Assembly: GCA_913020235.1 (NCBI GenBank) | Contig: CAJWBT010000090.1 | Span: 1-8,313, forward strand | From: an uncultured Chloroflexota bacterium | GTDB taxonomy: Bacteria; Chloroflexota; Dehalococcoidia; UBA3495 | Length of the DNA stretch: 8,313 nt | Direction: 5' to 3' | Shown: positions 1 through 5,935 of the stretch, piece after piece | Layout of the letters: the number at the start of each line of letters is the position of its first letter | Numbering within the stretch: the stretch's first letter is position 1 | Notes under the pieces: model-generated | What the model saw: only the letters and a program-made list of their open reading frames with translations | Database searches by the model: none | Told to the model about the DNA's origin: nothing | Position numbers and translations under genes: made by a program

Positions 1-173
1 CGTACCGCTTTGCCGCATTCCCGGCAGCGGATACCCACCGGCGCTTGCACCATGCATTGGGTGCAAACATGCTTTTCACACCGGCTGCAATACAACCCTG
101 TTTCCACGGTCGGGTGCCAGTGGCAGTGGTGGACCATCTCCCGTTCTTGCTCTGACTGCTGTGATTGGCCCAT
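1..173 (-). CDS. B-box-type zinc-finger N-terminus, probably of a rhomboid-family membrane protease (partial, 3' end off the left edge)
   Basis: The open frame runs from an ATG at 173-171 to the left edge (57 codons visible), with no stop. The visible protein is rich in Cys and His: C17, H18, H20, C29, C32, H35, C37, C40, C50 and C53. The pattern, with the stretch CMVQAPVGIRCREC, strongly resembles the B-box-like zinc finger found before the rhomboid domain of many actinobacterial and Chloroflexota intramembrane serine proteases. The rhomboid domain itself lies outside the window, so the protease call is inference; a different zinc-finger membrane protein is possible. A GAGG-like ribosome binding site lies only about 3 nt before the ATG; a second in-frame ATG at residue 13 (137-135) is an alternative start. 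It is the last visible gene of the leftward operon, 26 bp after the plsY-like stop. Confidence 0.7.
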   Translation of the reverse strand, partial: MGQSQQSEQEREMVHHCHWHPTVETGLYCSRCEKHVCTQCMVQAPVGIRCRECGKAV

Positions 174-199
174 AACCCTCGACTCAGGCTGAAGTCTCT

Positions 200-874
200 C
201 TACTTGGCGCCGCCGGGTATTCGGTGTACCCACTCGGCGCGGTCGTCCACGTCCCGGTCCCGAAACAACCGGTTGAACAGCACCTTCCTTTTCGGAAGAT
301 CTTCCGGCAGTGGAGCCCAGTTGGATAGCAGCCGCTTGAAAGCCACCAGCAGCAGCAACCCGGCACAATACCAGCTTATCATGCCCGGGGCTCCCACGAG
401 GATCGCCCAGAAGGGCAACAATGCCAGGGAGATCAGCACCCAGACGCCCGAGCTTCGAGTCACGGCCCACCCCGATATGGCAACCGCGATAGCTGCCACC
501 ATTACCAACGGCGAAAGGGCCAGAAGGGTGCCGGTTGTGACCGCGATGCCCCGGCCTCCCTGAAACTTCAGGAAGACCGACCAGTTGTTTCCAGCGATGG
601 CCAACAGGGGGGCGGCCACCAGAAGGGCCGAGGAGCGCTCCCACCCCAGCAGATACTGCCCGATCCAGACAGGGGAAGCTCCCTTGAGAATGACCTCAAC
701 GACAGCCAGGGGGGCCACCCACCCTTTCCCAACGTGATAGAAAACGTTGGCTCCACCCACGTTGCCACTGCCGTAGCCCCGGATGTCCACGCCCTTGACC
801 AACCTGCCCATTAGGTAGGCGGTGGGAATGGACCCAACCAGGTAGGAGTAGATGTACAGCCCTGCTATTTCCAT
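200..874 (-). CDS. plsY: PlsY-like glycerol-3-phosphate acyltransferase, divergent
   Basis: The 224-residue hydrophobic protein has several predicted membrane helices. It resembles PlsY, the inner-membrane enzyme that moves an acyl group from acyl-phosphate to glycerol-3-phosphate to make lysophosphatidate. Motif 1 is recognisable: GSIP at 14-17, then R32 and GSGN at 35-38 followed by GGAN. So are the LKG at 63-65 and the glycine-rich phosphate loop GGRG at 106-109. Several normally conserved positions are changed: the Asp before LKG is E60, the usual GHN is GNN (95-97), and the C-terminal HRENI..RL motif reads LLVAF followed by KRLL (175-183), so its His, Glu and Asn are missing. The charged tail after about residue 190 makes it slightly longer than usual. 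It may be a PlsY paralogue with altered or lost activity. The start is the ATG matching the family N-terminus; the ribosome binding site is weak. It lies 40 bp after the PHP gene in the same operon. Confidence 0.85.
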   Translation of the reverse strand: MEIAGLYIYSYLVGSIPTAYLMGRLVKGVDIRGYGSGNVGGANVFYHVGKGWVAPLAVVEVILKGASPVWIGQYLLGWERSSALLVAAPLLAIAGNNWSVFLKFQGGRGIAVTTGTLLALSPLVMVAAIAVAISGWAVTRSSGVWVLISLALLPFWAILVGAPGMISWYCAGLLLLVAFKRLLSNWAPLPEDLPKRKVLFNRLFRDRDVDDRAEWVHRIPGGAK

Positions 875-914
875 AGAAAGCGGCCGGGGAGAGCAGCCGG
901 ACCTCCGGGTTACG

Positions 915-1766
915 CTAGCGGCCGGAGGCCCTCGCCAGTTTCATGGCTGCCTCTTCGAGGCGTTCCACCGTCGACAGAGGTGGTCCAAGGGTACCCGGCA
1001 AGGGTTCACCGGTGTTGCCAAGCCCGTGGTAGTCGCTGCCCCCGCAGGGTATGAGGTCGTATTGGGCTGCCAGCCGCTCGAGTTTTCGGATCATATCCGC
1101 GTCGAATTGGGCATAGTGGACTTCCAGGCCCAGCAGTCCAGCGGTCTTTAGCTCGGCGATGGTGGCCTCCATGTTCTTTAGATAGGCCGGGTGGGCCAGG
1201 ACGGGCACGCCACCCACCCTGGTCAGCGTCTTGACCGCCTGTTCGGGTGTCACCTTCTCTCGTTCAACGTACGCCAGCCCGTTGCGGCCCAGATACTCGA
1301 TGAACGCCTCCTTGGGCTCGCCGCAGTAGCCGTTCTCAACCATGGCCAGGGCGATGTGAGGTCGGCCCACGGATCCGTTGCCGGCGATCTCCAGCACCCG
1401 CTCCCAGGCCACGTGGACCCCAAGGGTGGCCAGCTTCTCCACCATCATGCGGCCCCGCTCCACCCGGCCTGCGCGGAACCGGCGCAAGACCTCCTGGAAC
1501 TCCTCATCCTCGTAGTGAATGAAATACCCCAGCATATGGATTTCATCACCGGGGATGTCGGTGCTCAGTTCGATGCCTGGAATTATCCGCAGGCCGGGGA
1601 ACTCTTTCGCGGCCCGGTAGGCCTCTGCCAGGCCCTCGGTGGTATCGTGGTCAGATATGGATACCTGCTGCAGCCCCTGACTGGCTACCAGGCGGATCAG
1701 TTCAGTGGGAGAGAGCCGGCCGTCGGAAGCGGTGGTGTGCAAATGCAGGTCTACCAGTGCGCCCAT
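915..1766 (-). CDS. PHP-domain metal-dependent phosphoesterase (RNase AM / YciV / TrpH type)
   Basis: The 283-residue protein has the full set of PHP metal-site motifs: HLH at 8-10 with D15, SDHDT at 38-42, GIE at 64-66, H77, RPH at 135-137, AHP at 191-193 and GSDYHG at 243-248. PHP proteins of this length and motif pattern belong to the YciV/TrpH group, in which characterised members remove the 3' phosphate of 3',5'-nucleoside bisphosphates such as pAp and act as 5'-to-3' exoribonuclease (RNase AM). The precise substrate here is inferred. An insert at about 80-170 between the third motif and the AHP motif is typical of this group. The ATG at 1766-1764 is 1 bp beyond the ymdB stop, so translation is probably coupled to ymdB. 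Downstream of RNase Y and YmdB, it suggests a shared role in RNA decay or nucleotide clean-up. Confidence 0.88.
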   Translation of the reverse strand: MGALVDLHLHTTASDGRLSPTELIRLVASQGLQQVSISDHDTTEGLAEAYRAAKEFPGLRIIPGIELSTDIPGDEIHMLGYFIHYEDEEFQEVLRRFRAGRVERGRMMVEKLATLGVHVAWERVLEIAGNGSVGRPHIALAMVENGYCGEPKEAFIEYLGRNGLAYVEREKVTPEQAVKTLTRVGGVPVLAHPAYLKNMEATIAELKTAGLLGLEVHYAQFDADMIRKLERLAAQYDLIPCGGSDYHGLGNTGEPLPGTLGPPLSTVERLEEAAMKLARASGR

Positions 1767-1767
1767 A

Positions 1768-2538
1768 TCAGGTCACCATTCGGTCCAAACGTTCGATGGC
1801 CAGCGCCTTACCGGACTCTACGTCTATGTCCAGCAGGATCGAATTCATCACCACCGGTCCCCGCGCCACCGTCAGCCGTTGCGGCAACCCCGAAAGGAAC
1901 CTTTCCAGGACCATGCTGGTATCGCTGCCGATAACCGAGTCCGCCGGCCCCGTCATTCCCACATCACTGACATAGGCCGTACCTTGCGGCAGAATCTTGG
2001 TATCCACTGTGCCCACGTGGGTGTGGGTGCCCAGGACGGCGCTCACGCGGCCGTCAAGGTACCAGCCAAGGGCCTGCTTTTCGGAGGTGGCTTCGGCGTG
2101 GAAGTCCACGATGATCACCCGAGGGCCGCCCGCGGCTTCGGCTTCACGCAAGAGAAGGTCGGCGGTGCGGAAAGGGCAATCCAGCGGTGGCAGGAAGACG
2201 CGGCCGATCAAGTTGACCACCATCACATCGCCCCAGACCAGGCTGCCTCGGCCGGGGGCATTGGGGTAGTTGGCCGGGCGAATGAGTGGTAACTCCCCGT
2301 CCATATGGGGGAGTATCTCTTTCTGGTCCCAGATATGATTTCCGGAGGTCAGGACATCCACGCCGCTTTCCAGCAACTCGTAGGCTGTGTCCACGGTGAG
2401 CCCGAAGCCGCCAGCCGTATTCTCGCTGTTGGCGATGACCAGGTCCAGGCTGTATTCCTGGCGGAGGAGCGGCACCATCTTCTGTAAGGCCCGCCGACCC
2501 GGTTTGCCAATCACGTCGCCTATCATCAGTATGCGCAA
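1768..2538 (-). CDS. ymdB: YmdB/TIGR00282-family metallophosphoesterase (2',3'-cyclic-nucleotide 2'-phosphodiesterase)
   Basis: The 256-residue protein matches the YmdB family along its whole length. Metal-binding motifs visible are D8 (MIGDVIGKPG), E39 and N40 (NSEN), GNH at 66-68, DFHAEAT at 145-151 and the THTH at 171-174. Family members such as B. subtilis YmdB and D. radiodurans DR1281 are cytoplasmic dimetal phosphodiesterases acting on 2',3'-cyclic mononucleotides, products of RNA breakdown, and YmdB influences biofilm and motility decisions. The start is a TTG at 2538-2536: it gives the conserved MRIL.IGD N-terminus and has a GGGGAG Shine-Dalgarno 9 nt upstream. Adjacency to rny is a conserved arrangement in many Gram-positive-type genomes. 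Unlike the rest of the operon, the gene has a long structured leader (2539-2737) in which its ribosome binding site can be paired, so it may be regulated at translation. Confidence 0.93.
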   Translation of the reverse strand: MRILMIGDVIGKPGRRALQKMVPLLRQEYSLDLVIANSENTAGGFGLTVDTAYELLESGVDVLTSGNHIWDQKEILPHMDGELPLIRPANYPNAPGRGSLVWGDVMVVNLIGRVFLPPLDCPFRTADLLLREAEAAGGPRVIIVDFHAEATSEKQALGWYLDGRVSAVLGTHTHVGTVDTKILPQGTAYVSDVGMTGPADSVIGSDTSMVLERFLSGLPQRLTVARGPVVMNSILLDIDVESGKALAIERLDRMVT

Positions 2539-2550
2539 GAGCGATCGCTC
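2539..2550 (-). repeat. 12-bp perfect palindrome between the ymdB Shine-Dalgarno and start codon
   Basis: GAGCGATCGCTC is perfectly self-complementary and abuts the TTG start. In RNA it can form a 4-bp stem with a 4-nt loop that includes the AG of the GGGGAG Shine-Dalgarno. It contains the octamer GCGATCGC, known as an abundant palindrome in cyanobacteria. Here it could tune initiation or be chance. Confidence 0.5.
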
Positions 2551-2555
2551 CCCAT

Positions 2556-2635
2556 TTCCAGGCCGCTGGAACAGTCAAAGGGGACCCAGGTTTCGGCTAC
2601 TGCGGCTTCCCGGATCCCCTTTTGAGAACTGTTCC
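2556..2635 (-). promoter_or_regulatory. Structured ymdB leader: 68-nt three-helix hairpin with a competing small hairpin, candidate translational switch
   Basis: Read on the minus strand, 2635-2568 folds on paper as follows: GGAACAGT (2635-2628) pairs with ACTGTTCC (2575-2568); AAAGGGGA (2622-2615) pairs with TCCCCTTT (2584-2577); and CCGGG (2613-2609) pairs with CCTGG (2590-2586) with one G-U. An 18-nt apical loop remains. That is 21 pairs in 68 nt. A second hairpin, TTCCAG with CTGGAA (2571-2566 and 2561-2556, 4-nt loop), overlaps the basal arm and cannot form at the same time. The arm TCCCC (2584-2580) can also pair with GGGGA of the ymdB Shine-Dalgarno (2553-2549). No T-run follows, so this is not an intrinsic terminator. 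I do not recognise it as a known riboswitch class. Structure is deduced by eye from complementarity. Confidence 0.55.
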
Positions 2636-2673
2636 CGCTACCGTTTGAGATGTCTGGTCACTGCGCCTGCCTA

Positions 2674-2704
2674 CAGGCCGCCGGGAGGCTTCCCGAGCGG
2701 CCTG
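2674..2704 (-). repeat. 13-bp inverted repeat (strong hairpin) just after the rny stop
   Basis: CAGGCCGC followed by CGGGA (2674-2686) is complementary to TCCCG (2691-2695) and GCGGCCTG (2697-2704), with a 4-nt loop and a single bulged base at 2696. It starts 34 nt after the rny stop codon in the direction of transcription. No T-run follows on the minus strand, so it is not a standard terminator. It could stabilise the 3' end of rny mRNA, mark a processing point between rny and ymdB, or weakly terminate. Its loop side shares the 9-mer GGCTTCCCG with the next hairpin (2604-2612). Confidence 0.6.
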
Positions 2705-2737
2705 CGGTGGCTGCGAACCGGAAAGTCAGCGCGGGCG

Positions 2738-4264
2738 CTACTTGGCGTATTCCACGCTGCGGGTTTCCCGGATGACTGTGACCTTGATTTGCCCGGGGAA
2801 AACCAGGTCGTCCTCGACCTTTTTCGCGATATTACGCGCCAAAGAGGCCGCCTCCACGTCGCCCAGGTCGTCGGGCTTCACCATGACCCGGACCTCGCGC
2901 CCCGCTTGGATGGCAAAGGCCCGCTCGACTCCGCTGAAGCTGGTGGCCACTCCTTCCAAATCCCGGAGGCGCTTCACGTACAGCTCCAGGGACTCCTTTC
3001 GGGCCCCCGGCCGGGCCGCGCTGATGGCATCAGCGGAGGCTACCAGGAACGACTCAATGGTTTCATGCTCGTCGCTGTGATGTTCCAAGATGCCGCGGTA
3101 GGAGCTGTGGTTAACGCCGTACTTCTTGGCTATCTCTGCCCCGATCTCGGCATGGGGTCCGGAGATTTCATGGGTCAGGGCTTTGCCGATGTCGTGGAGC
3201 AACCCCCCGATCTTGGCCACCATCACGTTTGCACCTGCTTCGGCGGCCAGCATACCGGAGAGTAACGACACCTCGATGGAGTGCTTCAGGACGTTTTCGC
3301 CGTAGCTGTACCGGTACTTGAGTTGGCCCAGGAGCTTGATCAATTCCGGATCCAGCCCGCTCACACCCACCTCAAAGGTGGCCTGCTCGCCGGCTTTCCA
3401 GATAGTCTGCTCGATCTCCGCCTGAGCCTTGTGGACCATGTCTTCGATTCGGGCAGGTTGTATCCGTCCGTCGGCAACCAGCTTCTGCAAAGAGAGACGT
3501 GCTATCTCCCGTCGGACGGGGTCGAAGCAGGACACGGTTACCACTTCCGGGGTGTCGTCGATTATGACATCCACACCCGTAAGCGATTCCAGGGTACGTA
3601 TATTCCGCCCCTCGCGGCCGATGAGACGGCCTTTCATCTCATCGTTGGGCAGGGATACAACAGTGGTAGTTATCTCGGAAACGACATCAGTAGCCAGACG
3701 GTTGATGGCCGTGCTAATTATCTTGCGAGCGTTCTCGTCAGCCCTGGTCTGGAACTCCTTCTCTAGCTCGTAGTGACGGCGCGCCAGGTCGTGTTGAGCC
3801 TCCTCCTCACCCCTCTTCACTACATGCTGGCGTGCTTCGTCAATTGTGAGGTTGGCTATCTCCTCCAGCGCTTTCCGTTGTTGGGCTTTTAGGTCCTCTG
3901 CCTCTTTGAGGGCCTCTTGCGCCACAGCTTCTTTGGCTGCGAGACCGCGCTGTTGATCTTCCTGAGCCTCGATCTTACGCTCTAACTGCTCTTCCCTTTG
4001 GAGGTACCTTCGCTCCTGCCGATTGAGTTCTTGCCGATTCTCCTTGAGTTCCCGCTCGGCATCGGTGCGTAGATTCAGCACCTCTTCCTGCGCCGCAAGA
4101 AGAAGTTTTCGCCTTTCCTCCTCACCTTGGGCTATTATCCCTTTGGCCGTTTCGCTGGCCTCTAGCGTCTGCGTACCGTCTGCTTTGGATCTACCGAATA
4201 ACCGGGCTACTACCTCTTTCCCTGCGGCCGCCAGTGCGGACAGGAAAACGATGATAATTCTCAC
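2738..4264 (-). CDS. rny: Ribonuclease Y
   Basis: The 508-residue protein is RNase Y, the endoribonuclease that starts mRNA decay in many bacteria lacking RNase E. Domains in order: a short hydrophobic N-terminus (about 3-14), a long charged coiled coil rich in Glu, Lys, Arg and Gln (about 40-205), a KH RNA-binding domain with the GREG loop at 216-219, and an HD phosphohydrolase domain with H328, the catalytic HD at 357-358 and K361, H371 and HH395-396. The C-terminal region (AIQAGREVRV, PGQIKVTVIRE) is close to the family consensus. The start is a GTG at 4264: the frame meets a TGA 36 bp upstream with no ATG or GTG between, and an AAGGA lies about 12 nt before it. The N-terminal membrane anchor is unusually short. 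It is the first gene of the leftward operon, with its own promoter at 4326-4354. Confidence 0.96.
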   Translation of the reverse strand: MRIIIVFLSALAAAGKEVVARLFGRSKADGTQTLEASETAKGIIAQGEEERRKLLLAAQEEVLNLRTDAERELKENRQELNRQERRYLQREEQLERKIEAQEDQQRGLAAKEAVAQEALKEAEDLKAQQRKALEEIANLTIDEARQHVVKRGEEEAQHDLARRHYELEKEFQTRADENARKIISTAINRLATDVVSEITTTVVSLPNDEMKGRLIGREGRNIRTLESLTGVDVIIDDTPEVVTVSCFDPVRREIARLSLQKLVADGRIQPARIEDMVHKAQAEIEQTIWKAGEQATFEVGVSGLDPELIKLLGQLKYRYSYGENVLKHSIEVSLLSGMLAAEAGANVMVAKIGGLLHDIGKALTHEISGPHAEIGAEIAKKYGVNHSSYRGILEHHSDEHETIESFLVASADAISAARPGARKESLELYVKRLRDLEGVATSFSGVERAFAIQAGREVRVMVKPDDLGDVEAASLARNIAKKVEDDLVFPGQIKVTVIRETRSVEYAK

Positions 4265-4325
4265 AGTATCACCCGTTCCTTCCCGCCTAGTTGGCCTAGC
4301 CAGGAGTCACTAAATTTGTGTTAAC

Positions 4326-4354
4326 ATCGTAACGACAAGCGTCAACCCTGTCAA
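4326..4354 (-). promoter_or_regulatory. Probable promoter of the rny operon
   Basis: On the minus strand a perfect -35 box TTGACA (4354-4349) is followed after 17 bp by TACGAT (4331-4326), which keeps the important first, second and last bases of TATAAT. Transcription would start near 4319, giving a leader of about 55 nt before the rny GTG. Confidence 0.6.
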
Positions 4355-4528
4355 GGAGAACTGACTCTCAGGCAGGTGCTGTTCGAGCCCTCCGCATCTT
4401 TCCCGGTGCTCTCCATCCGCCCTGCAAGGTTCATTGGGACGCCCAATTGAGGCCGGTCCTACACCGCTTCCACCGCTTCGGATCCCCCGTTTCGTCAAGA
4501 ACATCCAGAGACCTTGACTGTTTTTCTA

Positions 4529-4557
4529 TTGAGCCCCGCGGCCCGCTGCCCTATAAT
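4529..4557 (+). promoter_or_regulatory. Sigma-70-type promoter of dnaJ
   Basis: TTGAGC (4529-4534) and a perfect TATAAT (4552-4557) are separated by exactly 17 bp. The start point would be near 4564, about 60 nt before the dnaJ ATG. The sequence looks like a housekeeping promoter rather than a heat-shock one. Confidence 0.75.
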
Positions 4558-4581
4558 GTATGGGATACTATCGAATGGCAT

Positions 4582-4603
4582 GGCGGGCAACCCCGCCCCG
4601 CCA
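4582..4603 (+). repeat. GC-rich hairpin in the dnaJ leader
   Basis: GGCGGG (4582-4587) can pair with CCCGCC at 4592-4597 (4-nt loop) or at 4597-4602 (9-nt loop), so two registers are possible. It ends about 9 nt before the dnaJ Shine-Dalgarno AGGTGA (4612-4617) and might influence translation or transcript stability. Confidence 0.4.
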
Positions 4604-4623
4604 AACACAGCAGGTGACGTTAC

Positions 4624-5790
4624 ATGGCCAATCTGGACTATTATGCGGTCCTGGGGGTATCGAAGGACGGTACCGAAGAGGATATCCGCAAAGCCTTTCG
4701 TAAGAAGGCGATGGAGTACCACCCAGACCGTAACAAGAGTCCCGACGCGGAAGAAAAGTTCAAGGAGATTAACGAGGCTTACCAGGTCCTGTCTAACGGG
4801 AACAAGCGGGCTCAATACGACCGCTTCGGCCACGCGGGCGCGGGCTCCAACGGCGGCTTCGACCGCCCCTTCGACGGCTTCGACGTATTTGGCGGCTTTG
4901 GGGACATTTTCGACTCCTTCTTCGGAGATATCTCGGGCCGCCGGAGTCGCGGGGCTCAAAGGGGTGGCGACCTTCAGCATCGCGTAGTCCTCACCTTTGA
5001 GGAAGCGGTCTTTGGCGCCGAACGCCAGGTGGAGGTCAACCGTCTGGAGCGATGCCAGCGCTGCTCAGGCGCGGGAAACGAGCCGGGAACCCCGCTCAGC
5101 GACTGTCAAACCTGCCGAGGCGCCGGCCAGGTCCGCCGTGCCCAGCGTAGCATCTTTGGCCAGTTCACCCAGGTCAGCGTGTGTCCTACTTGCGAGGGTC
5201 GGGGCCGTATCGTTCAGACCACCTGCAGCGAATGCCGGGGCGGCGGCCTGGAACGACGCAAGCGCAAGATCGCGGTGCGAATACCCGGCGGCGTCGAGGG
5301 CGGAATGCAGGTGCGCCTGAACGGCGAGGGGGACGTCGGCAACGACGGCGGGAGGGCCGGCAACCTGTATGTCCACGTGGACGTCCAGGAGCACGATCTC
5401 TTCCAACGGGACGGTAGCGACCTGCTGTACCGCCTGCCCATAAATGTGACCGAGGCCGCCTTGGGCGTGGAGAAAAAGATACCTACCCTAGACAGGGACG
5501 GCGACGGTGAGAGCATCAAGATACCTCATGGGACCCAGCCCGGAGCCGAGTTCCGGCTTCGCGGCAAAGGTGTTCCACACGTCAACAGCGCCCGCCGCGG
5601 TGACCTTAAGGTGTTGGTAGATATACAGGTACCCCGCAGCCTCACCCCACAGCAGCGGAAACTCCTCGAGGAGTTGGCCCGCTCGATGGACCCCAAGGCC
5701 GGCCCAGAGGAGCCATCGGACGGGGATGTGGGAGAGGACGAAGACCAGGACAAGGGGATTTTCGATCGGATCAAGGGGGCTTGGGGCTGA
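4624..5790 (+). CDS. dnaJ: Chaperone protein DnaJ (Hsp40, class A)
   Basis: The 388-residue protein is a complete class A J-protein, the cytoplasmic co-chaperone that delivers clients to DnaK and stimulates its ATPase. It has an N-terminal J domain (about 4-68) with the essential HPD at 33-35 and a Gly/Phe/Asp-rich linker (about 70-115). A zinc-binding domain follows, with four CxxCxGxG repeats starting at C144, C161, C187 and C201. Then come two beta-rich substrate-binding domains (about 215-340), with the helix before the dimerisation tail at 340-355. The tail (about 356-388) is acidic. The ATG has an AGGTGA Shine-Dalgarno 6 nt upstream and a strong promoter. No grpE, dnaK or hrcA is next to it, so it is separated from the usual chaperone operon in this window. 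A terminator follows it, then prmA, a neighbour it has in many genomes. Confidence 0.97.
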   Translation: MANLDYYAVLGVSKDGTEEDIRKAFRKKAMEYHPDRNKSPDAEEKFKEINEAYQVLSNGNKRAQYDRFGHAGAGSNGGFDRPFDGFDVFGGFGDIFDSFFGDISGRRSRGAQRGGDLQHRVVLTFEEAVFGAERQVEVNRLERCQRCSGAGNEPGTPLSDCQTCRGAGQVRRAQRSIFGQFTQVSVCPTCEGRGRIVQTTCSECRGGGLERRKRKIAVRIPGGVEGGMQVRLNGEGDVGNDGGRAGNLYVHVDVQEHDLFQRDGSDLLYRLPINVTEAALGVEKKIPTLDRDGDGESIKIPHGTQPGAEFRLRGKGVPHVNSARRGDLKVLVDIQVPRSLTPQQRKLLEELARSMDPKAGPEEPSDGDVGEDEDQDKGIFDRIKGAWG

Positions 5791-5890
5791 GCGCCGTGGC
5801 ACCTTGCTGCGTCCTCGGATGCCGGTACCCTGTGCCTCGGTGGGCCCAAGCTGCGTGATCTCTCATGGTCTGTGGCCGGTAGTTTCCAAC

Positions 5891-5920
5891 GCCCGGGTGG
5901 TTTAGGCTCCCGGGCTTTTT
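5891..5920 (+). terminator. Intrinsic terminator after dnaJ, abutting the prmA ribosome binding site
   Basis: GCCCGGG (5891-5897) pairs perfectly with CCCGGGC (5909-5915) around an 11-nt loop, followed directly by five T (5916-5920). It lies 100 nt after the dnaJ stop. Only 15 nt separate the T-run from the prmA GTG, leaving no room for a promoter between, so it may act as a partial terminator or attenuator for prmA. Confidence 0.8.
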
Positions 5921-5935
5921 GCGTCAGGAGGACAG

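Larger units (their letters stand above)
4265..4623. other. Divergent intergenic region between rny and dnaJ
   Basis: This 359-bp gene-free stretch holds the rny promoter near its left end and the dnaJ promoter near its right end. Between them (about 4355-4528) I see no convincing gene or RNA, only a small inverted repeat ATTGGG-acg-CCCAAT at 4433-4447. No CIRCE operator (the HrcA site often found before dnaJ operons) is present. Confidence 0.7.

Noticed and set aside
1191..1934. Plus-strand open frame (247 codons) opposite the PHP and ymdB genes
   Set aside because: The PHP and YmdB proteins on the other strand carry complete catalytic motifs; this frame is a shadow with no recognisable domain.
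2568..2635. The 68-nt hairpin as an intrinsic terminator of rny
   Set aside because: No T-run follows on the minus strand and the arms extend towards the ymdB ribosome binding site, so a leader structure fits better.
2387..3265. Long plus-strand open frame (292 codons) opposite ymdB and rny
   Set aside because: It is antisense to two clearly recognised genes, has no family resemblance, and long antisense frames are expected in GC-rich coding DNA.
4355..4414. tRNA-like look on the minus strand (ends GGAGA and TCTCC, with GGGCTCGAACAGC inside)
   Set aside because: It is too short at 60 nt, with no consistent D, anticodon and T stems; the T-arm stem does not pair.
4310..4504. Minus-strand 64-codon frame in the rny/dnaJ intergenic region
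   Set aside because: The composition is not protein-like, there is no family match by eye, and it spans the better supported rny promoter.
4514..4557. TTGACT (4514-4519) as the -35 box for TATAAT at 4552
   Set aside because: The spacing is 32 bp, far beyond functional range; TTGAGC at 4529 gives exactly 17 bp.
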